Origin: Acidobacteriota bacterium | GTDB lineage: Bacteria > Acidobacteriota > Terriglobia > Bryobacterales > Bryobacteraceae | DNA: 62,572 bases | Reading direction: 5' to 3' | NCBI GenBank assembly: GCA_018268935.1 | Contig: JAFDVS010000084.1 | Location: forward strand, 1 to 62,572 | Shown: piece by piece, positions 50,425 through 59,119 of the stretch | How the letters are laid out: each line of letters begins with the position of its first letter | Position numbering within the stretch: the first letter of the stretch is position 1 | Notes under the pieces: generated by a model | The model's input: the letters and a program-made list of their open reading frames with translations, nothing else | Told to the model about the DNA's origin: nothing | Database searches by the model: none | Translations under genes and position numbers: made by a program

Positions 50425-51396
50425 TTATTGCCGAGGCCGCAAAATCTCCCCCCACACAATCGAGTACGCCTCCACCCGATTGTCATAAGTCTTCCCCGCC
50501 CGCACTTGAATCGTCTGATAAGCCGGCAGATCCATCCGCGCCGATGCCGCTCCCGCCGCCATAAACCGCGTATCGTCCCGCAGCGTAATCAAATGCCGCA
50601 GCCCGTCGCGCGTGCGCAGCTTCAGCGAATATTCATCGTGCTCCAGCACAATGCCTGTCAGCACCACGTTGCCCCGCGGCGCAACAATCTCCGCCGCTGC
50701 CTGCCACGTCCGCCACTTATACCGCGGGCTCTCCAGCGCCTTCGGAGTCAGCACCCGCACAATCAGCGCCCGGCACCGCGTCCCATCCTGCACCCGCTCG
50801 GAAAGCACTTCCACCTGCTGCCCCGATTCAATCTTCGATACCCACGTCCGCTTATGCTCGCGCTCAAAATACGTCTTCGAAGTAAACGCACAACGATGCG
50901 TCTGCTCCTCCGTCTTGAACAGAAACGATCCGTTCGTATCCGACCCCACCCACTCCTGCCACACCCCGCGCGTAAGTGGCGCCAGACTTCCCGGCAACGG
51001 CGCGGGCATCGTCGCCGAACTCATCCGCGGCCCCGCCAGTTCCGCCGCCGCTGCCTGCCACGTCCGCAACCGGTAGCGCGGGCTCTCCAGCGCCTTCTCC
51101 GTGAGCACTCGCACTATCAACGCACGGCAACGCGTGCCATCCTGCACCCGCTCGGAAAGCACCTCAACTTCCTGCCCTTGCTCGATTTTCGATATCCAGG
51201 TCCGTTTATGCTCTCGCTCGAAATACGTCTTCGTCGTGAACGCGCACCGGTATACCTGATCTTCACTCTTGAAATGAAATGACCCGTTGGAATCCGTCCC
51301 CACCCAGTCCTGCCACACACCTCTGGCCAGCGGCGCCAGTCCCCGGTCCTGGCCGTCTACAGTTCCAACAAGAAATAGGAACAGCAAGACCCGCAT
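50425..51396 (-). CDS. Secreted protein with a recent internal tandem duplication
   Basis: The 323-aa protein has a signal peptide (VLLFLFLVGTVDGQD). Two near-identical units of about 105 residues follow, 118 residues apart: LAPLARGVWQDWVGTDSNGS in the first and LAPLTRGVWQEWVGSDTNGS in the second, both with FEREHKRTW and VLSERVQDGTRCRALIVRVL. The remaining ~75 residues (TGIVLEHDEYSLKLRTRDGL) look like a beta-rich extra domain. I do not recognise the family. ATG 51396 is chosen because it puts the signal peptide at the N-terminus. It precedes the amidohydrolase on the same strand. Confidence 0.6.
   Translation of the reverse strand: MRVLLFLFLVGTVDGQDRGLAPLARGVWQDWVGTDSNGSFHFKSEDQVYRCAFTTKTYFEREHKRTWISKIEQGQEVEVLSERVQDGTRCRALIVRVLTEKALESPRYRLRTWQAAAAELAGPRMSSATMPAPLPGSLAPLTRGVWQEWVGSDTNGSFLFKTEEQTHRCAFTSKTYFEREHKRTWVSKIESGQQVEVLSERVQDGTRCRALIVRVLTPKALESPRYKWRTWQAAAEIVAPRGNVVLTGIVLEHDEYSLKLRTRDGLRHLITLRDDTRFMAAGAASARMDLPAYQTIQVRAGKTYDNRVEAYSIVWGEILRPRQ
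50690..51330. repeat. Intragenic tandem duplication, period 354 bp
   Basis: The DNA from about 50690-50975 repeats at about 51044-51330 with a shift of 354 bp, that is 118 codons. It underlies the doubled domain of the secreted protein at 50425-51396. Identity is high at DNA and protein level, so the event looks recent. Confidence 0.7.
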
Positions 51397-51533
51397 GATA
51401 GCCGCGCGTGAACCTCTATTCCGCAGCATACTACACCACACTCACCGTAGGAATTCTCCCCACTTGCGGCAGCTATCGCACTTGGATATAACTATCTAAC
51501 GTTTTCTGATTCCTCCACGTAAGGGGTTTAACC

Positions 51534-54500
51534 TTGAAGCTTCGTTTGCTCATGCTATTGTCTCTAGCTGCCCACACCTGGGCGCAATCCACAGGCACCG
51601 CAACTATCGTCGGCACCGTCACGGATAAATCCGGCGCCACCGTTCCAGGCGCCAAGATCACCGCGCGCAACATTGGAACCTCGTTTCAGTTCGAATCCAC
51701 CACCAGCGCCCAAGGCGACTACTACCTCCCCAACCTCGGCTCCGGATCCTATGAACTAAAGGTCGAGGCCGCCGGTTTCAAAACCGTACAGCGCACCGGC
51801 ATCGTCCTCCGCATCAATGAATCGCCGCGCATCGATATCACCCTCGAAGTCGGCAACGTCACCGAATCCATCAACGTCGAAGCCACTCCTCCACTGCTCG
51901 AAACGGAAACCGCCGGCAGCGGCCAGGTGCTCGACGGCGAAGTGGTGGAAAAGCTCCCCGTCATGCAGAAGTTCGTGCATCGCGTGCTGCTCTATATGCC
52001 CGGCATGACCAACATCAACGGCCAGCACGCCGTCGGCCAGCGCCAGCGCGCCATCGGCTACTCCATGGACGGCATGAACGGCAAGGAACCCGCCGTCGGC
52101 CAGGTCGGCGACTATCAGCGCACCGCCATCGCCTCCCTCGACTCCATCCAGGAATTCAAGATGTGGACCACCGGCGCTCCCGCTGAGTTCGGCCACAGCG
52201 CGGGCGGCCAGCTCAGCGTCGTCTTCCGCGGCGGCGCCAACCAGTTCCACGGCTCCATCGAAGACCGCTACACCAACGGCAAACTGATTCACCGCGCTTA
52301 CCTCGAACAGCTCCCGCGCACCGGTTCCTTCACTTATCACGAATGGGGCGCCACCGGCTCCGGCCCCATCGTCAAAGACAAAACCTTCTTCTTCCTCGGC
52401 TTCCAACAGCACTATGAAAAGGTCAGCGAAACCGTCATCGTCACCGTGCCCAGCGCCGACATGTACGCCGGCAACTTCAACTTCGGCGGACGCGGACTCC
52501 CCATCTACAATCCCTTCACCACTCGCCAGAACGGCGCCACCTGGACCCGCGATCCGTTCCCGAACAACGTCGTTCCTCAATCCCAATACGATCCCGTGGC
52601 CCGGAAGCTCATTGATCTCAAACCCTGGATGCAGCCGAGCGACGCAGGCACCATCCAGCCCACCGGCCCCGTCAATAACCTCACCTACAACGCCGGCGGC
52701 GCCTACGACTTCCAGCGCTACGACGCCAAGATCGACCACCAGTTCAACATCAATCACAAACTCTTCGGCCGCTATTCGCAAGTGCGCCACCGCAGCCAGG
52801 AGCGGCCCGTACGCGAGTTGACCGAAATCGTCTACGGCAGCGTCTACGTGCGTCCCATCGACCAGCGCAACATCGTCATCTCCGATACCTACACCTTCAA
52901 TCCATCGACGATCAACGAAATGCGCCTCGGCTACAATCGCCGCGCCAATTCCGCCATCCCCGAAAGTTTCAACCAGAATTGGGCCCAGAAACTCGGCATC
53001 CCCAACGTCTCCGCCGAAACATTCCCCGATTTCCAGAACTCCGGCGGCGGCCGCTTCTACGGACTCGGGCCCGGCGGCCGCTCCAACGACGTAGCCGAAG
53101 ATCTCACCTTCCAGGAAAACCTCACCAAGGTCACCGGCCGTCACACTTTGAAATTCGGCTATGAGATGATCCGTACGCGCTACAACTCGCTTTCCGCCAC
53201 TCTGCCTTCCGGCCAATACCGCATGGCAGGCACGGAACTGCCGTTCACGCCGAACACCGGCAACGCCTTCGCCAGCCTGCTGCTCGGCACCGTGGGGCAA
53301 GGCGTGTTCCAGCAGAATCAAGCCACCTGGCTGCCCCGCTGGTGGGCGCATGCCTGGTATGCGCAAAGCACCTGGCGTCCCCGCCGCAACATGACCGTCG
53401 AAGCGGGCCTCCGCTGGAGCTATGAATCCCCCTTCACCACCAAGTACGGCCAGCAATCTCAGTTTGATCCCACCGCCACCGATCCGCTCACCGGCCGCCT
53501 GGGAGCCATCGTGCACGGCAAGGGCTTGCTCGCCAAGAAGGACTTGAATAACTTCCAGCCGCGCCTCGGCCTCGCCTGGAACTTCCATCCCAAGGTGGTC
53601 TATCGCTCCAGCTTCGGCATGTACTCCGTCGATCTCTACACCAACGGTGTCGGCCAGAACTTCGAAGAATACATCGCCACCGCCAACGTCCAGGCCAACC
53701 CCGGCGATCCGCGCCACGCCTTCACGCTCTCGCAAGGCCCCGGCCCCATCCGCTTCACCACTGCCGCCGATGGCAGCGTTCCGTTCCAGGGCACGAACTA
53801 CGCAGGCCGCGCCGCCTCGTGGTTCGATCCCAAAATGCGCCTGCCCTACGTCGCCATGTGGTCTTCCGGCTTCCAGGTCCAGCTCTCCAACCGCTGGATC
53901 ATGGAGACCCTCTACCAGGGCTCTTCCGGCGTCGGCCTCCTCAACAACTGGGACATGAACGTCGTGCCGCTCAACTACTCCACCGACGTCAACGTGCTCA
54001 ACCAGGTCTTCCAGGCCTCGCAAAACTACAAGCCCTACACCCAATTCGGCTCCATCCAGCACTACTCGAACTACGGCCACAATTCGCACCATTCGGGTAC
54101 GCTGCGCTTTGAACGACGCTACGGTAGCGGGCTCACGATGAACTCGTTCTACCAGCTCGGCAAAACGATCAACGACGGCGACGACGACGGCGGCCGTTCC
54201 GGCATCACCTTCTACAACCGCAACCTCGAAAAGGCGCGCGCCAGCTATGATATCCGTCATCGCTTCGTCGGCGTGCTCACCTGGGAACTGCCGTTCGGCA
54301 AAGGCCGCCGCTTCATGAACTCCGGCGGCATTAAGGACTACGCCCTCGGCGGCTGGGACTTCGCCTGGACCCAAACCTTCCAGAGCGGACCTCCCGTCAA
54401 CATCACTGCCGGCGGCAGCCCCAACCGCTACCTGCCGGGCGTGGTTCGTCCCAACGCGATCCTCCCCGCCGACCAGATGGTGGTGAAGGACTACAACGTC

Positions 54501-54854
54501 GGCAGCCGCTTCCCGCTCGCCGCGCAGAACTCTTACTTCAATGTGAACGCCTTCGCCTATCCTGCCGCCTTCACCGCCGGCACCATGGGCCGCAACGTCA
54601 TCGAAAGCCCCGGCCTGCAATGGACGCAGCTTTCCATTTCCAAAGTGTTCGCAATTAAGGAACGCTACAAGTTCAGCATCCGCTGGGATTGCAACAACCC
54701 GACCAAACAGCCGCAGCTCGCCGATCCGGGCGGCGTCTACAACCTGCAATCGCTCGCCGCCTTCGGCCGCTTCAACGGCATCGGACGCGGCAGCTTCTCC
54801 GACATCGGAACGGCCCGCATGCACCACATCGTAGTCGGCCGCTTCGAATTCTAA
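51534..54854 (+). CDS. Oar-like TonB-dependent receptor with carboxypeptidase-regulatory N-domain
   Basis: The 1106-aa protein starts at TTG 51534 behind AAGGGG at good spacing. A signal peptide (LLMLLSLAAHTWAQS) is followed by a carboxypeptidase-regulatory-like domain (TIVGTVTDKSGATVPGAKIT), a plug (LPVMQKFVHRVLLYMPGMTN; QRQRAIGYSMDGMNG) and a long barrel (TRTRYNSLS-type strands to RMHHIVVGRFEF, ending in Phe). It belongs to the same expanded Oar-like group as the receptor at 9496 but has no sigma/anti-sigma pair beside it. The last 31 bp are repeated at 55011, and a double-hairpin element follows the stop. Confidence 0.85.
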   Translation: MKLRLLMLLSLAAHTWAQSTGTATIVGTVTDKSGATVPGAKITARNIGTSFQFESTTSAQGDYYLPNLGSGSYELKVEAAGFKTVQRTGIVLRINESPRIDITLEVGNVTESINVEATPPLLETETAGSGQVLDGEVVEKLPVMQKFVHRVLLYMPGMTNINGQHAVGQRQRAIGYSMDGMNGKEPAVGQVGDYQRTAIASLDSIQEFKMWTTGAPAEFGHSAGGQLSVVFRGGANQFHGSIEDRYTNGKLIHRAYLEQLPRTGSFTYHEWGATGSGPIVKDKTFFFLGFQQHYEKVSETVIVTVPSADMYAGNFNFGGRGLPIYNPFTTRQNGATWTRDPFPNNVVPQSQYDPVARKLIDLKPWMQPSDAGTIQPTGPVNNLTYNAGGAYDFQRYDAKIDHQFNINHKLFGRYSQVRHRSQERPVRELTEIVYGSVYVRPIDQRNIVISDTYTFNPSTINEMRLGYNRRANSAIPESFNQNWAQKLGIPNVSAETFPDFQNSGGGRFYGLGPGGRSNDVAEDLTFQENLTKVTGRHTLKFGYEMIRTRYNSLSATLPSGQYRMAGTELPFTPNTGNAFASLLLGTVGQGVFQQNQATWLPRWWAHAWYAQSTWRPRRNMTVEAGLRWSYESPFTTKYGQQSQFDPTATDPLTGRLGAIVHGKGLLAKKDLNNFQPRLGLAWNFHPKVVYRSSFGMYSVDLYTNGVGQNFEEYIATANVQANPGDPRHAFTLSQGPGPIRFTTAADGSVPFQGTNYAGRAASWFDPKMRLPYVAMWSSGFQVQLSNRWIMETLYQGSSGVGLLNNWDMNVVPLNYSTDVNVLNQVFQASQNYKPYTQFGSIQHYSNYGHNSHHSGTLRFERRYGSGLTMNSFYQLGKTINDGDDDGGRSGITFYNRNLEKARASYDIRHRFVGVLTWELPFGKGRRFMNSGGIKDYALGGWDFAWTQTFQSGPPVNITAGGSPNRYLPGVVRPNAILPADQMVVKDYNVGSRFPLAAQNSYFNVNAFAYPAAFTAGTMGRNVIESPGLQWTQLSISKVFAIKERYKFSIRWDCNNPTKQPQLADPGGVYNLQSLAAFGRFNGIGRGSFSDIGTARMHHIVVGRFEF

Positions 54855-55162
54855 CCAGGTGGGTACGGGCCTCCAGGCCGGTACCAGGGCAGCCGGAGAC
54901 GGCTGCCCTTTCGCAACCAAAGAGCACAGGCACGGCCCATTGCAGCATTCGGGTCGTGCCGCCCCTCCAACAACCTCTCCTCCGCCGCCGTGAATGTCTT
55001 GCGAAAAATAACATCGTAGTCGGCCGCTTCGAATTCTAACCGGCGTTTCTGAGCCGCGACGGTAACAGAGCGGGACTAACCTTGATGCAGCACAAGGTAA
55101 CGTCGCAACCAAAGAGCACAGGCACGGCCCATTGCAGCATTCGGGTCGTGCCGTCCCTCCAA
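54826..55162. repeat. Interleaved duplication of two gene ends
   Basis: The last 31 bp of the TonB receptor region (54826-54856) recur at 55011-55041. A 60-bp block at 54911-54970 recurs with one change at 55103-55162, which is the 3' end of the CHAT-like gene. Between them, 54971-55009 resembles further parts of that gene (compare CCGCCGCC and TTGCGAAAAAT with 55240-55280). The order is thus receptor end, gene piece, receptor end, gene end: a tandem duplication with one decayed copy of the minus-strand gene. Confidence 0.75.
54858..54910. repeat. Double-hairpin intergenic element, copy 2
   Basis: Right after the receptor stop codon, GGTACGGGCCT-cc-AGGCCGGTACC is followed by AGGGCAGCC-ggagac-GGCTGCCCT. 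It has the same plan and central GGCCTCCAGGCC as the copy at 19304-19354, but the outer arms differ in compensating pairs. It has no T tract and sits at the 3' end of a gene, like copy 1. Confidence 0.65.
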
Positions 55163-55663
55163 AGTAAAATAGTCCAGAATTCGATCGATCCCCACCCGTA
55201 ACGCGAGCGCCGCAGCCTCAATTCCCTGTCCGGCAAGCAACCGCTCCGCCGCCGCCGCAAACGTCCTGCGAAAAATGCCCTCTGGATCAGGCTCCACAAA
55301 CACCACATCCTGCGAAAAGCCCAGATAAGATTGCGTTCCCGCCCTCGTGGTCGCCTCAAGGCCCAACTCCCGAGCCGACCGGCAAGCAATGGCACACACC
55401 GTCATCCCGGCCGTGAGCCGGACATTGTCGCAATCGAGCAAATCCTCTTCACCCACCAGCCGCGACCAATCCCCATGGCCGTAGTACAACAGAATCCCCT
55501 TCGCACTCATCGCCTCTTCAAACCGCGGGCGCGTCAAACACGGCCCTGAAAGCCTCTCCCACTCCACTTCACTCTCGGCGCTTTCCACCGCCGTCTGCGC
55601 CCACGATGCAGCGATCCGGGCGTCCTCATCATTGGCTGGACAAATCAGCAGAAGCTTCGACAC
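55076..55663 (-). CDS. Small CHAT/caspase-fold-like protein
   Basis: The 195-aa protein starts at GTG 55663. It has the hallmarks of a caspase-like CHAT fold: H63 in LLYYGHGDW and C94 in AIACRSARELG, each at the end of a hydrophobic strand, then a GTQSYLGFSQDVVFVEPDP segment as in CHAT domains, and a helical end. The His-Cys distance (31) is short for a caspase. No other domain is attached. It follows a small gene by 23 bp, and a decayed copy of its 3' part lies next to it at 54911-55009. The protease role is inference from two motifs. Confidence 0.5.
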   Translation of the reverse strand: MSKLLLICPANDEDARIAASWAQTAVESAESEVEWERLSGPCLTRPRFEEAMSAKGILLYYGHGDWSRLVGEEDLLDCDNVRLTAGMTVCAIACRSARELGLEATTRAGTQSYLGFSQDVVFVEPDPEGIFRRTFAAAAERLLAGQGIEAAALALRVGIDRILDYFTLEGRHDPNAAMGRACALWLRRYLVLHQG

Positions 55664-55686
55664 TGGTGCTTCAATATTCGCAAATT

Positions 55687-55956
55687 TCAGTCGCCGTGAC
55701 CTACTGCCCGCGACTGCGCTTTCCCGCTATCGAAGCTCTCCAACACCTCTTCCAAGCTAGACTCCGCCACCGCATTCTCCAACACCTGCAGTAACAGTGC
55801 ACCCGCCCCAGTCTGTTCCCGCAGCGCCGACGCCACCTGCTTCGGCGTCATCGCGCCACGGCCAAGAATGCGAATTGCAGGCACTTCCGGCGATGGATGC
55901 CCGTCGGCCCATCGCTCCACCGCCACGATTAACCGTTCTGTGGCTTCGCTATTCAT
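55687..55956 (-). CDS. Small protein upstream of the CHAT-like gene
   Basis: The 89-aa protein has no recognised domain. It contains a mostly helical stretch with a short basic/hydrophobic segment (VPAIRILGRGAMTPKQVASA; GAGALLLQVLENAVAESS) and a charged tail. It is the first gene of a two-gene unit with the CHAT-like gene, 23 bp apart. It could be a partner, substrate or inhibitor of that protein, in the way small effector-associated proteins accompany bacterial caspase-like genes; this is inferred only from position. Confidence 0.5.
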   Translation of the reverse strand: MNSEATERLIVAVERWADGHPSPEVPAIRILGRGAMTPKQVASALREQTGAGALLLQVLENAVAESSLEEVLESFDSGKAQSRAVGHGD

Positions 55957-56032
55957 ACAATTCGCCTTCCTCTTTTCCTCTCTTCCTAATCGTCCTCTTT
56001 CTCAGTTCTCTTCACAACCTAAGGTTTCCACC

Positions 56033-56980
56033 CTAACCCACCCCAACATTCCGAGCCACCACCTCACCAGCCACCCGAAACACCTTCTCCTTCAGCCCCA
56101 CAGGTTCCAACACCAGCACTTCCGCTCCCAACCCCAGCACCACAAACAAAGCCTCCGATTCCCCTTCAAACCGCGCTTGCATCACCGCCCAGCGCTTCGG
56201 AATCACAACTCGCCCCACAACACTCCCCGCCTCCAACCGCACCCACCGGCTCAGCGATTGCACCGCCTCGGGCGACAAAGCCAGGGTCGTCAGAAACTGC
56301 TTCCCCCGAGCCTGCAACTCCGCCGTCGAATCCTTCCAATACCGGGCCAGGTCAAACCCCGCCGGCCGTGCGAATCCACCCCCTAATTCAACCCCTGACA
56401 TCCGCGACACCCGAAACGTCCGCATCCCCGCCTCCGTCGACGCCACCAAGTACCAAACCGTCTGCTTGCAAACCACGCCCAGCGGATCCACCACCCGCCA
56501 CTTCCCCCGATACTGAAACCGCAACCGCACGTCGCGCACGACCGCTTCCTGCACCAGCGGCAACGCCGACAAATCCTCAGCCCACGGCCCCCAGCCCGCC
56601 GCATCCACGTAGAACCGCTCCCGAATCAACGCCACCCGCGCGCGTGCGGCCGAGGGCAACGCCGCCACCAACTTCGTCAACGCCCGCTCCGTCGATGACG
56701 CCATGCCATCACCACCGAACGCCCCCATCTGCGCCATGAACAGAGCCCGCAATTCCTTCTCATCGAGCGCAGGCACCTGCGTTCGCCAGGCTCGATCCAG
56801 TTCCCAACCTCCAGCAGCCCCCCGCAACGCCACCAACGGCACGCCTGCCGCGCACAGCGCCTCCATGTCCCGATGCGCCGTACGCCGAGAGATCTCTTGC
56901 CTATCCGCCACTTCACGTGTCGTCACGCGCCCCTTGGCCTGTAGCATCATCAATTCGGAAAGCAGCCGGCTCGCTTTCAT
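56033..56980 (-). CDS. WYL-domain transcriptional regulator (YafY-like)
   Basis: The 315-aa protein has a winged HTH at residues 1-60 (RLLSELMMLQAKGRVTTREV; EISRRTAHRDMEALCAAGVP), a WYL domain (VRLRFQYRGKWRVVDPLGVV; KQTVWYLVASTEAGMRTFRV) and a C-terminal WCX-like part (GSVVGRVVIPKRWAV). WYL regulators bind nucleic acid or nucleotide ligands and often control stress or defence genes. It is divergent from the DinB-like gene, with 49 bp between starts, a common pairing. The CHAT-like pair lies downstream on the same strand, with a 76-bp gap. Confidence 0.88.
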   Translation of the reverse strand: MKASRLLSELMMLQAKGRVTTREVADRQEISRRTAHRDMEALCAAGVPLVALRGAAGGWELDRAWRTQVPALDEKELRALFMAQMGAFGGDGMASSTERALTKLVAALPSAARARVALIRERFYVDAAGWGPWAEDLSALPLVQEAVVRDVRLRFQYRGKWRVVDPLGVVCKQTVWYLVASTEAGMRTFRVSRMSGVELGGGFARPAGFDLARYWKDSTAELQARGKQFLTTLALSPEAVQSLSRWVRLEAGSVVGRVVIPKRWAVMQARFEGESEALFVVLGLGAEVLVLEPVGLKEKVFRVAGEVVARNVGVG

Positions 56981-57029
56981 GGCTCAATTATGCCATGGCT
57001 TGTCATATATCCCGCCGCATGATGACAGC

Positions 57030-57533
57030 ATGGATCTCCAACACTTCTTCCTCGAACAACTCGAGCGCGACGCCGCAGCCAGCCGCAAAGTGCTCGAACG
57101 CGTCCCCGAAGGCCGCAACAACTGGAAACCGCACCCGCGTTCCATGGAACTCGGCTACCTGGCTGCGCTGGTCGCCACTATGCCCGGTTGGCCCGCGTTC
57201 ATGATCCTCCACGATGAGACCGACCTCGACAGCAAAGACCAGGGCCTGCGAACCACCGCCGTCGAAACAACCGCCGAACTGCTTGAGTTGCTCGACAAGG
57301 GCCTGGAGAACTCCCGCCAGGCATTGCGCAACACCACGGAGCAACACTTGCACGGAACGTGGCGCCTCAAGATGGGTGGCAACATACTGACCGAGTCCCC
57401 GCGCTACCGCGCCATCGCCGACGGCGCCCTCAGCCATCTGGCCCATCACCGTGGCCAACTCACCGTCTACCTGCGCCTCAACGAGGCCAAAGTTCCCGCA
57501 ATCTACGGTCCCAGCGCCGATGAATGGTACTAA
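57030..57533 (+). CDS. DinB-like four-helix protein
   Basis: The 167-aa protein starts at ATG 57030 with the DinB pattern: LERDAAASRKVLERVPEGRN, NWKPHPRSMELGYLAALVAT and the C-terminal SHLAHHRGQLTVYLRL, whose His residues bind metal. In most DinB proteins the helix after MSLGELA has a His (AxH); here it reads AALVAT, so one ligand seems missing. DinB-type proteins act as metal-dependent thiol transferases or are of unknown role. It is divergent from the WYL regulator, which probably controls it. Confidence 0.78.
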   Translation: MDLQHFFLEQLERDAAASRKVLERVPEGRNNWKPHPRSMELGYLAALVATMPGWPAFMILHDETDLDSKDQGLRTTAVETTAELLELLDKGLENSRQALRNTTEQHLHGTWRLKMGGNILTESPRYRAIADGALSHLAHHRGQLTVYLRLNEAKVPAIYGPSADEWY

Positions 57534-57595
57534 CCTCTACCCCCCTCTAGTTGTCTTGGCGTATTCCTCCGATATATTCTCGACTGTAGGGATCA

Positions 57596-58210
57596 ATGGC
57601 GCGAAGCGAAGACGGCGAGTTCGAACTGATTCTCGGCAACAAGCAGTTGCTGAGCGTGTTTTTCATCGTAGTTGTGTTGCTGGGCGTGTTCTTCACGATG
57701 GGCTACATCGTGGGGAAGAACTCCGTGTCCCCGGAGTTGGCCTCGGGCAAACCTCCTTCCGGGGCGATCGTGGTCGAACCCACCGATCCCGCCCCCAAAC
57801 CCACTGCAGGCATCGTCGTCGAACCCGACAAGCCCAGTGCCCTCGCTCCGGCGCATTCCAAACCCGAGCCGGTAAAGAAGGAGAAAGAGAAGGCCAAGGA
57901 AGAGAAGAAGAAGGCGGAAGTTGTCCCACCTCCGGCCCCACCCGCTTCCTCCAAGCCCGCAGTCACGTCCTCTGGTGAACCAGCCACCGGACAGACATTC
58001 CTCCAGGTGGTAGCCTCCACCCGCCCCGATTGCGAGATCATCGTCGACGTCCTGAAACGCAAGGGCTTCTCCGCAGTCATGGCCCCCGGCCCGAACCCTG
58101 ACCTCTTCCGCGTTCTCGTGGGGCCGCTCAGCGATGCCGCCACCATTTCCAAAACACGTACCGACCTGGAAGCAGCCGGCTTCCAGAAACCCTATCTACG
58201 GAAATACTGA
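57596..58210 (+). CDS. SPOR-domain membrane protein
   Basis: The 204-aa protein has one membrane segment at about residues 20-40 (LLSVFFIVVVLLGVFFTMGY), a Pro/Lys-rich linker (KEKEKAKEEKKKAEVVPPPA) and a C-terminal SPOR domain of about 70 residues (FLQVVASTRPDCEIIVDVLK; FRVLVGPLSDAATISKTRTD). SPOR domains bind denuded peptidoglycan at the septum. TAGGGAT precedes the ATG. The lipA gene begins on the next base after its stop, so the two share a transcript. Confidence 0.85.
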   Translation: MARSEDGEFELILGNKQLLSVFFIVVVLLGVFFTMGYIVGKNSVSPELASGKPPSGAIVVEPTDPAPKPTAGIVVEPDKPSALAPAHSKPEPVKKEKEKAKEEKKKAEVVPPPAPPASSKPAVTSSGEPATGQTFLQVVASTRPDCEIIVDVLKRKGFSAVMAPGPNPDLFRVLVGPLSDAATISKTRTDLEAAGFQKPYLRKY

Positions 58211-59119
58211 GTGGGCGATCCACTGGTCCAGATCCGCCCCCTACCCGCACCGCGCCTCCCCGAGTGGCTCCGCAAAGGCGCCACCCATCATCAGCCGGTA
58301 ACTGAGCTAAGGCGCGAACTCCGCGCCCTCGATCTGCATACCGTCTGCGAATCCGCCCGCTGCCCCAATCTCCATGAATGCTTCGGCCGCGGCACGGCCA
58401 CCTTCATGATCCTCGGCAACCTCTGCACGCGCGGCTGCGCCTTCTGCTCCGTGCCGAAAGGATCACCCGAAAAACGCGAGTTCACCCTCGATCCCGACGA
58501 ACCCCGCCACGTAGCCGAGATGGCCGCCCGCATGAATCTCCGCTATGTCGTCATTACCAGCGTCAACCGCGACGACCTCGCCGACGGCGGCTCCACCCAC
58601 TTCGCCGAGACCGTGCGCCAGGTGCGCCAGGCCCTTCCCAACGCCCGCGTCGAAGTGCTCACCCCCGATTTCTGCGGCAATCTCGAGGCCGTCGCCCGCG
58701 TCATCGATGCAGGCCCCCACGTCTTCAATCACAACATGGAGACCGTGTCGCGCCTCTACCGCCGTGTCCGTCCCCAGGCCAATTACCGCCAGTCGCTAGA
58801 CGTCCTCGCCTTCGCCCACGAGCGCTACCCGCAGGTGCTCACCAAGTCCGGGCTCATGGTCGGCCTCGGCGAAACCGTCGAGGAAGTCGAACAACTCCTG
58901 CGCGACCTCCGCTCCTCCGGTACCGATGTCGCCACGCTCGGGCAGTATCTCCAGCCAACCCGCCGCAACCTCGCCGTCGCCGAATATGTCACGCCCGCCA
59001 AGTTCGACGCCTACCGCGACTTTGGTCTCTCCATCGGCTTCAAGATGGTGTTCGCCGGCCCGTTCGTCCGCAGCTCCTACATGGCCGATCACGTCAACGA
59101 TGAGGCCGTGAAGGGGTGA
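58211..59119 (+). CDS. lipA: Lipoyl synthase
   Basis: The 302-aa protein is a radical SAM enzyme with both iron-sulfur sites: the N-terminal CESARCPNLHEC for the auxiliary cluster and CTRGCAFC for the SAM cluster. The EVLTPDFCGNLEAV and NHNMETVSRLYRRVRP segments are typical of LipA. It inserts sulfur at C6 and C8 of octanoyl groups on lipoate-dependent enzymes. GTG at 58211 follows the SPOR gene stop (TGA GTG). Its own stop overlaps the lnt start (GTGA). Confidence 0.97.
   Translation: MGDPLVQIRPLPAPRLPEWLRKGATHHQPVTELRRELRALDLHTVCESARCPNLHECFGRGTATFMILGNLCTRGCAFCSVPKGSPEKREFTLDPDEPRHVAEMAARMNLRYVVITSVNRDDLADGGSTHFAETVRQVRQALPNARVEVLTPDFCGNLEAVARVIDAGPHVFNHNMETVSRLYRRVRPQANYRQSLDVLAFAHERYPQVLTKSGLMVGLGETVEEVEQLLRDLRSSGTDVATLGQYLQPTRRNLAVAEYVTPAKFDAYRDFGLSIGFKMVFAGPFVRSSYMADHVNDEAVKG

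Noticed and set aside
51756..55112. 1118-aa minus-strand open frame opposite the second TonB receptor
   Set aside because: It is antisense to a clear coding frame in GC-rich DNA, where third-position bias keeps the opposite frame open; its protein is low-complexity (G, A, V, D) and has no domain.
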